Shown in pieces: positions 55,874 through 64,000 of a stretch of 64,000 nucleotides of DNA. How positions within the stretch are numbered: position 1 is the first letter of the stretch; every line of letters begins with the position of its first letter. A program made the position numbers and the translations under genes. Under the pieces are notes generated by a model. It did not search any database. It was not told the DNA's origin and was given only the letters and a program-made list of their open reading frames with translations. This DNA is from Trichomonas vaginalis G3. Its lineage: Eukaryota; Parabasalia; Trichomonadida; Trichomonadidae. Location: assembly GCF_026262505.1 (NCBI RefSeq), contig NC_067205.1, positions 7,440,001 through 7,504,000 on the forward strand, in the 5' to 3' direction.

Positions 55874-56722
55874 ATGCTTCCAATAGAAAAAGAAAATTCT
55901 AGAGTTGCTACAACTAAACCATTAGATGAACTTTTTACTAATGTCGGTCAAAAGTTTGAGACAGATACCGTAAAGCATGAAGGCTATCGTTTTGACTACC
56001 CATTAAGATGGCTAAGAGACCCATCTGTCACAAAAGCCATTGGCTTTCGTAGAATGAAGTTCATTTCAGAAGCCATACATGGTTTCCCATTTACGGTCGG
56101 TTTTGTAGTTCGATACTATAACAAAGAAAAACGTATGTATGAGAAATTTGAACAGGGAAAACTTTTACAAGTGAATTTGCTTATAAATTTAGAAACAACT
56201 CTTCAAGCTTTTCAAGAAAAAATAAACGATATCTATATCGAATATGCAAACCAGTATAACATTGACGAAGGAGAATACCATCTCGATATTATTTATGACA
56301 GGAAAAATGCAACTGTTAAAATCAATAAAATAGAAGACCTTGGAGAAAACGTTTATATTTCTACAAAATATAACAACTTGGCATGGTATAGATTTATGAG
56401 GATGTTAAATCAGCCTGCAGCATATCCAGTACACCCGGACTATTATGAAGTCGAAAAACCTAATGGAACATATGAAAATATTTTCGACCCAGATGCTATT
56501 ATTGTTCATGCTTCATTTTCTGGTGCGCAAAACTCTTTCTTATGTCTGATGAATGATTTTTACGAAAAACCTACAAAGTTATACGAACCACCAAGTGGAA
56601 GTATTTCAGACTTTCAAGTATGGTTTACTACAGATGGAAGAAAAAGAATAATTCCATTATACCATGCGTTTTACTTAGAACTTAGTTTCATATACAACTA
56701 CTATCGAACGGTAAAAATATAA
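55874..56722 (+). CDS. Minor capsid candidate, FP-W family, second copy in C
   Basis: 282 codons, intact; best member of the family. RFDYPLRWLRDPSVTKAIGF (about residue 40), beta-rich body (EYHLDIIYDRKNATVKINKI), NIFDPDAIIVHASFSGAQNS, LYEPPSGSISDFQVWFTTDG and the end YHAFYLELSFIYNYYRT. Relatives at 48779-49638 (C), 15176-16034 and 30710-31594 (B). Likely minor capsid or cement; could also be a vertex protein carrying the divergently encoded fibre. Confidence 0.65.
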   Translation: MLPIEKENSRVATTKPLDELFTNVGQKFETDTVKHEGYRFDYPLRWLRDPSVTKAIGFRRMKFISEAIHGFPFTVGFVVRYYNKEKRMYEKFEQGKLLQVNLLINLETTLQAFQEKINDIYIEYANQYNIDEGEYHLDIIYDRKNATVKINKIEDLGENVYISTKYNNLAWYRFMRMLNQPAAYPVHPDYYEVEKPNGTYENIFDPDAIIVHASFSGAQNSFLCLMNDFYEKPTKLYEPPSGSISDFQVWFTTDGRKRIIPLYHAFYLELSFIYNYYRTVKI

Positions 56723-56726
56723 TTTT

Positions 56727-56969
56727 TTAATACGGTTGAGGTGTTGGATTTGGTTGCCAACTAGACTGTGGTGCAGGTTCAGGCTGTTGTATAACAGGAG
56801 CTTGTTCTTCTGGTTCAGGGTCTTTAGGTATAATACCAACAAACTGACCTACTCTTTTACCAATATTTTTGACTCCGTTCCAAATTCCTTTTCCGACAGA
56901 TTTTATTCCATTCCATATACCTCTTCCAACTCTTCTGAAGAAGTTTCCAATACTACTGAAGAAACCCAT
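56727..56969 (-). CDS. pVI-like amphipathic virion peptide of C
   Basis: 80 codons: GFFSSIGNFFRRVGRGIWNG followed by two GIWNGIKSVGK / GIWNGVKNIGK repeats, then a Pro/Gln tail. Repeated Gly-Ile-Trp-Asn amphipathic helices suggest membrane disruption, as for adenovirus pVI (resemblance only). ATG follows AGATTTTTACACGTAGTAA. Confidence 0.55.
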   Translation of the reverse strand: MGFFSSIGNFFRRVGRGIWNGIKSVGKGIWNGVKNIGKRVGQFVGIIPKDPEPEEQAPVIQQPEPAPQSSWQPNPTPQPY

Positions 56970-56986
56970 TTACTACGTGTAAAAAT

Positions 56987-57349
56987 CTAATGTCCGCCAA
57001 GTCTTTTACGTTTCCTGTTGAGTTCCATAGCATTCTTTAACTGGAGCTCATACATTCTGTTTCTCCTCTGGTAGAAAACATATTCTGGGTCAACTCCTGT
57101 GTTCGCGTCATCTGCATAAAGTTGTTTATATCCCACTTCAGGGTTTGTATAAAACTCTTTCCATCTCATATTTGCATACCATGGTGGCAAACCTAACGCA
57201 GCGTCATTTGACATGGCAGTTTGCATTTGTACATCTGTTGGCACTTGACCATAGTTTGCCATTGCAGTTTGTATTCTAACTTCATTTGGAATATTCTCTG
57301 GGTTTGGTTGTCCAGGTTGCTGTGCATTCGCTAAGTTCTGTGCGTCCAT
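56987..57349 (-). CDS. 120-codon Asn/Gln-rich protein of C
   Basis: Two repeats near the start (NEVRIQTAMANYGQVP, TDVQMQTAMSNDAALG), then PPWYANMRWKEFYTNPEVGY and a basic end LNRKRKRLGG. Intact. ATG follows ATATTTTTATCTAATATTAA. In a run of small minus-strand virion-type genes. Not recognised. Confidence 0.45.
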   Translation of the reverse strand: MDAQNLANAQQPGQPNPENIPNEVRIQTAMANYGQVPTDVQMQTAMSNDAALGLPPWYANMRWKEFYTNPEVGYKQLYADDANTGVDPEYVFYQRRNRMYELQLKNAMELNRKRKRLGGH

Positions 57350-57372
57350 TTAATATTAGATAAAAATATCTC

Positions 57373-57504
57373 TTACGAGTACATATACTGAACATTTGCA
57401 GGCATTGGTTCATCTTCATATTCTCTGTACTTTTCTGCCACGTCAAATAAATAAATGACACAATGGAAAAAACCTAAAACAAGTAGTCCTATTTCAAACC
57501 ACAT
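57373..57504 (-). CDS. 43-codon single-pass membrane protein of C
   Basis: WFEIGLLVLGFFHCVIYLFD is a transmembrane helix, followed by an acidic tail (VAEKYREYEDEPMPANVQYM). ATG at 57502-57504 follows ATTTTATTAGTAAGTAA. Overlaps the end of the methyltransferase gene by 16 bp. Too short for family assignment. Confidence 0.5.
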   Translation of the reverse strand: MWFEIGLLVLGFFHCVIYLFDVAEKYREYEDEPMPANVQYMYS

Positions 57505-58307
57505 TTACTTACTAATAAAATTTCTTTATTGTGACACTTTCTCCGGTTTATAGGACCTCTCTCATATTCTATCTTGTCATATCTAAACTCATAGTCATGT
57601 ATGTCCTCTAACCATCTCATAACGGTTTCCAAACCACTTTTATCGGATGTAAAGTAAAAGCATGGATGGTTATGTATAACGTCTAAAGTTTCTAAAGAGT
57701 CTCTCAAAGTCCAGTCTACTTGGTATTGAAAATCATATGTGTTATAGAACGGCGGGTCTACTATAAAGAAAACATTTTCCTTGTTTTTATATTTTTCATA
57801 CAACTCTGTCCAATGACATCTCACAAACTCTATACCCTCAGTATATTTTTCTATGTCCTCTTTGAAAACCTTTGTATAGTTAAGATATAAAACGTTTGAC
57901 ATAAGTGTTTCAATGTCATGAACTCTTATAGAACCACTATATAATAGTCTAGCAGATATACTATCCCAGTCTATATATTCTGCTTTTTTCAAAACCTCTC
58001 TCACAATATTTTTCTTATCTAATGGTATACGTTCCATCTTACCTATAGGTATCTTTTCTTTTAACGCTTTCAATATATTGTTTGTGTCTGGTATATGTTT
58101 GAGACGGTCCATATAGTTGTCGAAGTCATTGCATATAATCTTTGAGTCTGGGAATATTGTATGACATAAATGAGATATATAGAAACTTCCACCGAACAAA
58201 TCTACAAATGTTAGACCATTCGGTAGTTTCTTAAGTTCTCTCAATATAATATCTTTACATCTACTCTTATTTCCAAAGAACGGTAACGGTGGTTTTGTAA
58301 AATTCAT
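57489..58307 (-). CDS. Dam-like (D12 class) N6-adenine DNA methyltransferase of C
   Basis: 272 codons, intact. PPLPFFGNKSRCKDIILREL (N-terminal PFxGNK/GxK motif of the Dam family), SAM-binding motif TFVDLFGGSFYISH, ICNDFDNYM acidic strand, and catalytic-type motif FFIVDPPFYNT (DPPY/F). Matches D12/Dam adenine methyltransferases in length and order. Would methylate adenine in DNA, perhaps marking element DNA during replication or packaging. Bacterial-type enzymes of this kind are rare in eukaryotic nuclei, though adenine methylation is known in trichomonads. Start follows TTTTTATTATTATATATAA. Last gene before the right TIR. Confidence 0.85.
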   Translation of the reverse strand: MNFTKPPLPFFGNKSRCKDIILRELKKLPNGLTFVDLFGGSFYISHLCHTIFPDSKIICNDFDNYMDRLKHIPDTNNILKALKEKIPIGKMERIPLDKKNIVREVLKKAEYIDWDSISARLLYSGSIRVHDIETLMSNVLYLNYTKVFKEDIEKYTEGIEFVRCHWTELYEKYKNKENVFFIVDPPFYNTYDFQYQVDWTLRDSLETLDVIHNHPCFYFTSDKSGLETVMRWLEDIHDYEFRYDKIEYERGPINRRKCHNKEILLVSKCGLK

Positions 58308-58383
58308 TTATATATAATAATAAAAATGTTTTCACCCGAAAAGTGACAGAAAAGTGACAAAACATGAAAACATATATATTTTG

Positions 58384-58552
58384 TGAAAAGCCCCTGGAAG
58401 CCCTCCGAATAAAAACTTCATTTATACTAAACATCTTCAGGGCTAGAAGGGGCGCAGCCCCTGGAAGCCCTCCGAATAAAAACTTCATTTATACTAAACA
58501 TCTTCAGGGCTAGAAGGGGCGCAGCCCCTGGAAGCCCCAATACCCTTTTTTT
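58384..58552 (-). repeat. Right terminal repeat of element C (67-bp units)
   Basis: Two and a part 67-bp units (AGCCCCTGG at 58389, 58456 and 58523) end in GGGTATTGGGG plus an A-run on the minus strand. It matches the left terminus in inverted orientation, but the hairpin in each unit reads GGGGCGCAGCCCC instead of GGCGCGTTGCGCC. Confidence 0.85.
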
Positions 58553-58557
58553 TTTCT
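58553..58557. repeat. Likely target-site duplication of C, right copy
   Basis: TTTCT directly after the T-run at the right end of C; partner of 33851-33855. Confidence 0.6.
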
Positions 58558-58656
58558 AATTTCTTTTACTCGTTTATGAGGTCTTTGATTATGACTCCAT
58601 TGATTCCATTCAGGATTTAAACAATGTTTAATTAATCGCGGAATATCTGACATCAT
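58558..58656 (-). CDS. Small basic A ORF running into element C
   Basis: MMSDIPRLIKHCLNPEWNQW then SHNQRPHKRVKEI up to the right end of C; A-type sequence resumes at 33855 on the other side. It supports A as the host of the C insertion. ATG pair at 58651-58656. Confidence 0.45.
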
Positions 58657-58949
58657 CTATATATAGCTTCTTTTATAAAAGATAAAATAAATTATTTTAA
58701 AATTAATGTTAATTTTTTTAATGATTTATAAATAAATATATTTTAATGCATCGTCTATATATAGATGTAACAAAAAAAGTCACTAAACCCGTCATATCCT
58801 ACTACTTTGATATTCAACTGATCTAGGTTGATGAAACTCTATAATATAGGTTTCCTTTATTTTAACTCTCAAAAACATTTCTGTGAGAAGTAATTAGTAT
58901 CAAAAATCTGAAAAAAATAAAATAGAAAAATAAAAAACTATCATGGTGT
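58657..58949. other. AT-rich junction, probably A end to host
   Basis: No ORF of note. Contains two similar words ATCTATATATAG (about 58657 and 58752), about 95 bp apart, which may mark the edge of A, but no terminal repeat could be matched because A's left end is outside the window. Confidence 0.4.
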
Positions 58950-59297
58950 TTATTTTAATAAAATTAAGATTGTAAACCGAAAGAAGATCCGAATTTTGAT
59001 TATATCCGATCGATAGAATTTATATTTAATTTTTAATTTTGAATTTGTGCATTTTGTGGGTTGCTGAGGATATGGTTGTTGATAATATTGCTGTGGAGGA
59101 TATTGTTGCTGTTGAACGCTACCTTGAGGTTGTCGATGCTTTTTGCTGCTGAAACTCGAAGATTTTCTTTTATCTGTGCGTAAATGATCTGGAGTACAGC
59201 ATCCTTGTATTGTTCCTCTACGACACAAAATAAAAATCAGAAGTATAATGGCAAAAACCAATACGAATATATAACCAAAGTAACCAAAACTAGCCAT
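58950..59297 (-). CDS. Small single-pass membrane protein (host)
   Basis: 115 codons from ATG 59295-59297. Residues 7-25 (GYIFVLVFAIILLIFILC) form a transmembrane helix, followed by CRRGTIQGCCTPDH (possible palmitoylation cysteines), a Ser/Lys stretch and a Gln/Tyr/Pro tail (YPPQQYYQQPYPQQPTKC). The last 30 residues are hydrophobic/basic and might be read-through of intergenic sequence. No signal peptide apart from the helix. Function unknown. Confidence 0.55.
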   Translation of the reverse strand: MASFGYFGYIFVLVFAIILLIFILCRRGTIQGCCTPDHLRTDKRKSSSFSSKKHRQPQGSVQQQQYPPQQYYQQPYPQQPTKCTNSKLKIKYKFYRSDIIKIRIFFRFTILILLK

Positions 59298-59869
59298 GAT
59301 TAAATATTTCAAATCTTTCAATTTTGTGTCACCAAAGAAAAAATAATAGTTGAAATTTTACTTTATTTATTTATATATAGAAAATTAAATTATTTTTATT
59401 GATGGGAAATTTCTGATTGTACGGTTTTTAAAATAATGAATATCCCTATGCAATATGCATATTTAATTATAATATGAAGAACAAGATTGAATGAAATCGG
59501 AGCATTTTAATAGCAAATTAAATATATTGTTGGGGCATTTTCTTAGGAGAAGGTAAATTTGAATACCATTCAAAAGTAAAAATTCACAATTTGTTCGATT
59601 TGGACATATAATCTATTATTATATATAATGTAATTAAGAAAAAAAATAAAATGACCTGCATATATTAATTATTTAGATTGCAAGATTCAAAAAAGCTATT
59701 AAAATTAGAGACTAAATAAATAGCGAATTGATTCATATGGATTTATGTAATTGTGAACATTAAAAGAGTTTATTTATTGATCTAATAAAAAAAGATAAAA
59801 TATTAATGAGAAAATTGAAAGAATAGAGTGTCCCATTCACTCGTGTTGGTCGCAATATATCATTCTGGG
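59298..59869. other. AT-rich intergenic region
   Basis: Very AT-rich, with no ORF, repeat array or RNA gene that I can recognise. Confidence 0.6.
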
Positions 59870-60290
59870 AGACATTGCCTCTGCATGTCTCCCACAATGG
59901 CACAATGTTCCTTGGAGAAAGACCTGGAAGGGGGTCCTTTCTCAAGGTCAGGGCCCCCTTCTAGTCTTTCTGGTCCTGAAAGGAGCGCTTCTGACGGGTC
60001 TGTGCGCTGCTTCCAGGAAGATCAGGAGATTGCTCGAAGTTCGCGGCAAGTGCATTCCGACACCACAGATGCACTTGCCGCAACATATAATTGCGAGTGT
60101 CTGCTGCTTTGGTCAAAAGAAGCAGCAGACACTCGCAATGCGAACCGAATTGTCCCAGAAAGACCTGGAAGGGGTCCTTTCTCAAGGTCAGGACCCCCTT
60201 CTAGTCTTTCTGGTCCTGGAAGGAGCGCTTCTGACTGGTCTGTGCGCTGCTTCCAGGAAGAACATGAGATTGCGCCAATAAGCTCCTATC
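59870..60290. repeat. GC-rich foldback island with 118-bp direct repeats
   Basis: Two direct copies of 118 bp (59916-60033 and 60157-60273) flank a cruciform-like core. The core has hairpin 60043-60081 (GCGGCAAGTGCAT stem), hairpin 60091-60138 (TTGCGAGTGTCTGCTGCTT stem) and an outer stem GTTCGC/GCGAAC. Another hairpin GGGAGACA...TGTCTCCC lies at 59870-59900. GC content is far above the surroundings. Possibly a foldback or MITE-type DNA element; long ORFs over it are artefacts of its low AT content. Confidence 0.75.
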
Positions 60291-60334
60291 AACAAATTTT
60301 GACTAAAAATATAAAGTATCCTTTTGTGATTTAA

Positions 60335-61505
60335 CGAATAGCTCAATTTTAAAATAGATTTGATTCTAATAATAAATTGAATGAGTTTCGCTTACGTTTA
60401 GAATTTAATGATTTATATGATTTTTTCGTTCACAGAAGAGTCATTGATATCCAATATCAAAAAAACAGCAAAGACACACCATAATAAATGATATTGAAGC
60501 TAAATATTACATATTTCAACATATCTAAAAAATTATTATAAGATTAGATCTCATGCAATGCCGAGCAGTTTCCTAATGCATAATTACTTATTTATACAGA
60601 ATCAATTATATAATATTCACATTGCAAATTATATACATTCTCACGAAGCAACAAGAAATAGATTGTCCGAATTTGAATTCAAATAGAGATCTACTTCAAA
60701 AGGATTTCTTACAATATGTAATCTCGATGTTGATCACTGGAATACAAGGGATGCACGTAATTTACAAATTGTTGCAAAAATAGTAGTGCAACAAAAATTT
60801 TATTTTTAGCTTGTCACTTGATATATAACAATTGCAAAAACTCAATCAAAAATAGGATTTGAACAACTTTTTAAAATTGTGAGAAAAATTCTATCGGCAC
60901 ATTCTATTCAATTTTAAAGTATTTCTTTCATATTCCAATCGATTATTCAATATTTGCCAATCACAAATTTTAGTTCAAAATTCAAAAAATCCCTAATTTT
61001 AATTTCAGATGAAATCTCGCAAAAATAACATTGTTTTAACCATATAAATATATATTTTATATATTGTATAGTGATTTTTTAATATTTTTATGAGTAAAAT
61101 CGAGAGTGAGGAAATGTGGACTACAAAAAACGATAGAAATGAATAATTTACATGGGAATTCAATACTTACAAGTATTCAATGTCACTTTTGTGCTCGAGA
61201 TTTTGACTCTAGTATAGATCACTTTTTAAAGCATAATTAGCTAAAATCTTTAATTGAAATTTTCAATGCTAATACAAATTTGATTATTAATACTAAATAT
61301 CATATTCTTAGTAATTCCATAAGAATATTTTTCTAAATCTATTGAAAATTGAAATGAAAATTTTTATACGATCGCATTATGTACTGATAACTTTTTTGAT
61401 AAAAAAAAGATTTTGATTGTAAAATTGCAATGTAAAGTTCTCAATTGATGCAAGAAAAACGTTTGGATTTTTGTGATAAATATTTGACTTGTTTGATCAA
61501 CTAAA
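60335..61505. other. AT-rich intergenic region
   Basis: About 1.2 kb with no supportable gene. Only short A/T runs; no tRNA-like cloverleaf or repeat array seen. Confidence 0.6.
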
Positions 61506-61859
61506 ATGAGTTTAGAAGGTCACTATCACTCCAGCTTACTCACATGCTTCTCAGATCCTTGTTTATGTGTTTGCGGATTCTTTTGCACCCCATTTCTTCA
61601 ATTTGCAAACGCTTATTCGTTAAGTACATATACTCCAAATTGCGTTATTGCATGCTGCTTGTTCATCCACCCATATGCTGTTCGTCTTGAAATCCGTAAC
61701 AAGGAACATATGCCACTAAGTTTATTCACAGATTGCTTAGTAACCAACTTTTGTGCTCCCTGCGCTGTCATTCAAGATGCAAAAGAAATAAATCACATGC
61801 GCTACAATATGATGAGATATAATCGTCCATCAAGTAGACAAGTTTCACCTAGAATGTAA
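61506..61859 (+). CDS. PLAC8-family cysteine-rich protein (host)
   Basis: 117 codons, intact. CFSDPCLCVCGFFCTPFLQF at residues 15-34, NCVIACCLFIHPYAVR in the middle and TDCLVTNFCAPCAVIQDAKE near 85-105 follow the PLAC8 (DUF614) pattern: Cys-rich hydrophobic segments, R-x-x-x-R region and a CxxCxxxQxxxE end. Family members are small membrane-associated proteins linked to ion homeostasis or size control in plants and fungi; role here unknown. ATG lies 6 bp after GATCAACT, loosely like the trichomonad Inr (TCAYTW). Convergent with the next gene, 37 bp apart. Confidence 0.8.
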   Translation: MSLEGHYHSSLLTCFSDPCLCVCGFFCTPFLQFANAYSLSTYTPNCVIACCLFIHPYAVRLEIRNKEHMPLSLFTDCLVTNFCAPCAVIQDAKEINHMRYNMMRYNRPSSRQVSPRM

Positions 61860-61896
61860 TTTTATTTATTAAAAAAAGAGGGCATTATTAATATTT

Positions 61897-64000
61897 TTAA
61901 TAAACACAATAATAACCATTTTTGATATCAACATTATACTTTGTTGAAATAATTTTCTTTAATTCCTTGAAATAAGCTTCCTTGTTAAACTTACTCTGTT
62001 GATTCATCAGCATACATTTAACATCAGTAAAATAGCTATCATATCCCGATGAGTTTGCTTTCCAAAGAACATTTTCGGTCAATTCCTCTTCATCTCTGTC
62101 ATAACAAATTGCTTTTGCTGTTGCAAATTTTTCCTTTCCGGTTCTTTCTTCTTCAGTTTCTGTACTTGAGACAAGCATCAGCAATAAAATTATCGCTTTG
62201 AGCTTGTCATCAGGTGAAAGTGTTTGTTCATTGTCATCAGGTGTAAGATTTTCTTCAGATGTTTTGTCATCTTTTTCAAAGATTCTCTTTCTTAACATTT
62301 CTTTACTAAAAGCTTCGTCTTGATCATCAAAACCAAGCGAAGATGACAGATTTAAGTTCGTTGAAATAGAATCACTTATACTAGTAATGAAATCTGAATC
62401 AAGGAACTTGAAAGAGAAAGTTGATGTCTGTTCAAGAATTTTCTTAACAATCTCTGTTGAAACTTGAACTGGGTTGAATTCAACACTCAACGTGTAAGAT
62501 TTTGTACCATCTTGGAACTTGTGGAAATTATCGAATTCATTTTTAACAATAGCGAACAACAAACCATTGAGTTTCGCTTGAGAAAGATCAATATAATCTT
62601 TGCTTTCTTGTTTTTGGATCTCTAAATTGTAGTTATAAATCAATCTAATCAAATTATATGTCTTTGTCAATTCTTCGAGATAAGAATTGATTTGATCTTT
62701 GAAAGATCTGTCTTTGAGTGAAGGGTTTTCATTATTGATATATTCTCTGAAATCAACTAATTCTCCAGAATCTTCCGTTTTTCCAGATTTTTCCAAATAA
62801 GTAATGAATTCAACAAACAAATTATCCCTTCCGAGTTTTGATTTAATTCCAAGCAATTCATCATAAGAATATGCAGAGCACAAAATGTAAAGAGCTTCGA
62901 GATGGCATCTGAACATTGCTTTCCATTTTTCCAAGAAGTCATAGACTGGCTTAATGTGTTTCGTTCTTTCTGCTTTTGATTCTTTTTCTTTAGAAGGTTT
63001 GACAAATTGTTCTAAAATTTCCAAAAACTTCATTTTCTGTTCAGAACTCTCGTTCATAAACAAATAATAAGTAACAAATGATTCGATAGTCATCAAACAA
63101 TACTTTGTCGATTGGTAATTATTATCACTAGCTGTTACAATGTGGAATATCAATGCTTCTTGTGAATTTTCGTTAATGAAAAGTGCCAAATTTTTGTTGG
63201 CACTTTCTTCTTTTTCTTCTTGCCCTTCAAAGTGAATTTCATTTTCAAGGAAGAAACTGTTGACGAATTTAGAATTTTCCAAAGATTGCTCATTCTTGAA
63301 ATCATTGAGCATGTCTTTGAAGAAATTACCTTTGTAGCACTTGATAAATTCGAACAATTGTGGATCAGTGTATGCTCGATCTCCTGCTTGAATTTCATGA
63401 TCAAAAAGGTCAAAAATCAAATTTCTTGGATTTTTACCTTTGATTTTTTCTTTCAAAGTATAGTATTCGGAGCTAATTTCGACCTTGTTTGTATCATCAA
63501 TTTTCGATACTGCCAAGTCTTTAGTCTCATCTTGTTCAAAGCAATCTTTCAAATCAGGATTTTCGCCATAAATCTTCCTATCAATCGTGTTTGCTTTGAT
63601 TTCATTACCTGTTAGACCTTCTGAATCTTTTGGTTTAGGAGTAAATTTGTCTTCTTTAAGCATCTTTGGAGAAAGGAAAGATTTCATTTGAGTAATTTCA
63701 TCTTCAAATCGATTATTATCATTATGATTAAATATGTAACAGAAAACATATGATAAACTTGAAAAATTATTTGCAGAATTGAAAGATTGTACAATATTTC
63801 CTTTGATTCCTTGTTCATCCAAGCTCAAAATGAATCGTTTCGTTGGATAATCCAATTCTGAAAATTTCATTTTGTTGTCTACAATCTTAATAAAATCTAT
63901 TTCATTCTTGAATTTATCAGCATTTCCTGTATTATCTTCATAGCGCTTCAGCATGAAATAGAATTTATCATAGAATTCCTCCAAAGTATTGCAGAAACAG
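61897..64000 (-). CDS. Large charged protein of unknown family (host), 5' end outside window
   Basis: At least 700 codons and open to the right edge, so the start lies beyond 64000. Lys/Glu/Asp/Phe-rich, mostly helical, with acidic low-complexity stretches (SEENLTPDDNEQTLSPDDKL; QEEKEESANKN) and a C-terminal DSYFTDVKCMLMNQQSKFNK...KNGYYCVY. No transmembrane segment or signal visible, no known domain recognised. Composition and lack of introns fit a trichomonad cytosolic protein. Short gap to the convergent PLAC8 gene. Confidence 0.75.
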   Translation of the reverse strand, partial: CFCNTLEEFYDKFYFMLKRYEDNTGNADKFKNEIDFIKIVDNKMKFSELDYPTKRFILSLDEQGIKGNIVQSFNSANNFSSLSYVFCYIFNHNDNNRFEDEITQMKSFLSPKMLKEDKFTPKPKDSEGLTGNEIKANTIDRKIYGENPDLKDCFEQDETKDLAVSKIDDTNKVEISSEYYTLKEKIKGKNPRNLIFDLFDHEIQAGDRAYTDPQLFEFIKCYKGNFFKDMLNDFKNEQSLENSKFVNSFFLENEIHFEGQEEKEESANKNLALFINENSQEALIFHIVTASDNNYQSTKYCLMTIESFVTYYLFMNESSEQKMKFLEILEQFVKPSKEKESKAERTKHIKPVYDFLEKWKAMFRCHLEALYILCSAYSYDELLGIKSKLGRDNLFVEFITYLEKSGKTEDSGELVDFREYINNENPSLKDRSFKDQINSYLEELTKTYNLIRLIYNYNLEIQKQESKDYIDLSQAKLNGLLFAIVKNEFDNFHKFQDGTKSYTLSVEFNPVQVSTEIVKKILEQTSTFSFKFLDSDFITSISDSISTNLNLSSSLGFDDQDEAFSKEMLRKRIFEKDDKTSEENLTPDDNEQTLSPDDKLKAIILLLMLVSSTETEEERTGKEKFATAKAICYDRDEEELTENVLWKANSSGYDSYFTDVKCMLMNQQSKFNKEAYFKELKKIISTKYNVDIKNGYYCVY

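Larger units (their letters stand above)
33856..58552. mobile_element. Element C: Polinton/Maverick nested in A
   Basis: Virus-like element (fossil) of about 24.7 kb. Its ends are inverted copies of a 67-bp repeat unit preceded by an A-run. TTTCT directly flanks both ends (33851-33855 and 58553-58557), a likely 5-bp target duplication. Parts: long coiled-coil/Q-rich protein, capsid, minor capsid candidates, SF3 helicase, ATPase, KilA-N genes, PolB, integrase, fibre, adenine methyltransferase. More than ten breaks in all. A-type sequence lies on both sides, so C sits inside A. Exact termini are uncertain by a few bases because of the homopolymer. Confidence 0.85.
1..58700. mobile_element. Element A: outer Polinton/Maverick, interrupted by B and C
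   Basis: Virus-like element (fossil). Its visible parts are 1-11335, 33113-33855 and 58558 to about 58.7 kb; elements B and C fill the rest. The left end lies outside the window and the right end is not defined, because no A-type terminal repeat is recognisable. Parts in order: integrase, small ORF, PrimPol-SF3 helicase, fibre, minor structural genes, packaging ATPase, major capsid, small virion-type proteins. No PolB is seen in the visible part. It is the oldest of the three by nesting. Several genes are broken (roughly six to ten breaks in all). Confidence 0.75.

Noticed and set aside
58657-58765. The two ATCTATATATAG words as terminal repeats of A
   Set aside because: Too short and AT-rich, and A's other end is not visible for comparison.
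59828-60334. 168-codon ORF and two others over the GC island
   Set aside because: Direct repeats give the same peptide twice in one frame; open only because the island is GC-rich; no start context or recognised domain.
60335-61505. tRNA or other RNA genes in the host intergenic region
   Set aside because: No cloverleaf, box A/B pair or conserved stem set could be found by eye.

Overview
The window looks like a eukaryotic contig from a trichomonad parabasalid (Trichomonas/Tritrichomonas-like). About 58.7 kb of the 64 kb is a nest of three Polinton/Maverick elements, a family known to be extremely abundant in trichomonads. The rest is AT-rich DNA with a few compact, intron-free host-type genes. 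Species cannot be settled from the sequence alone.

Layout. Element A (outer, oldest by nesting) starts left of the window and occupies 1-11335, 33113-33855 and 58558 to roughly 58.7 kb. It has an integrase, a PrimPol-SF3 helicase bracketed by a near-perfect inverted repeat, a phage-like fibre, minor structural genes, a packaging ATPase and a major capsid gene. Element B (11336-33107, 21.8 kb) lies inside a small virion-type gene of A; both of its TIRs (724 and 786 bp) and a 5-bp target duplication (GCAAT) are visible. It encodes capsid, minor capsid, protein-primed PolB, KilA-N/Bro and T5orf172-like proteins, integrase, fibre and ATPase. Element C (about 33856-58552, 24.7 kb) also lies inside A, with TIRs built of 67-bp repeats and a likely TTTCT target duplication. 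It carries capsid, SF3 helicase, ATPase, KilA-N genes, PolB, integrase, fibre, two minor structural genes and a Dam-like adenine methyltransferase. All three elements are fossils with several broken genes, though many ORFs remain open. B's TIR ORFs encode identical proteins, so B is young or its ends have been homogenised. A must predate both insertions.

Host part (about 58.7-64 kb): a small membrane protein, a GC-rich hairpin-and-repeat island, a PLAC8-like cysteine-rich protein and a large unknown protein running off the right edge.

How it works together. Each element pairs an integrase with a virion module (double-jelly-roll-type capsid, minor capsid candidates, A32/FtsK-type ATPase, amphipathic pVI-like peptides) and a replication module (PolB and/or SF3 helicase). 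Beyond this known plan stand out: tail-fibre-like proteins with a conserved Gp10-type C-terminal domain and a hypervariable tip; a near-symmetrical 18-bp AT-rich sequence separating divergent start codons; a family of palindromic intergenic sites whose arms and repeats change together; and a replicative helicase gene framed by 128-bp inverted repeats.
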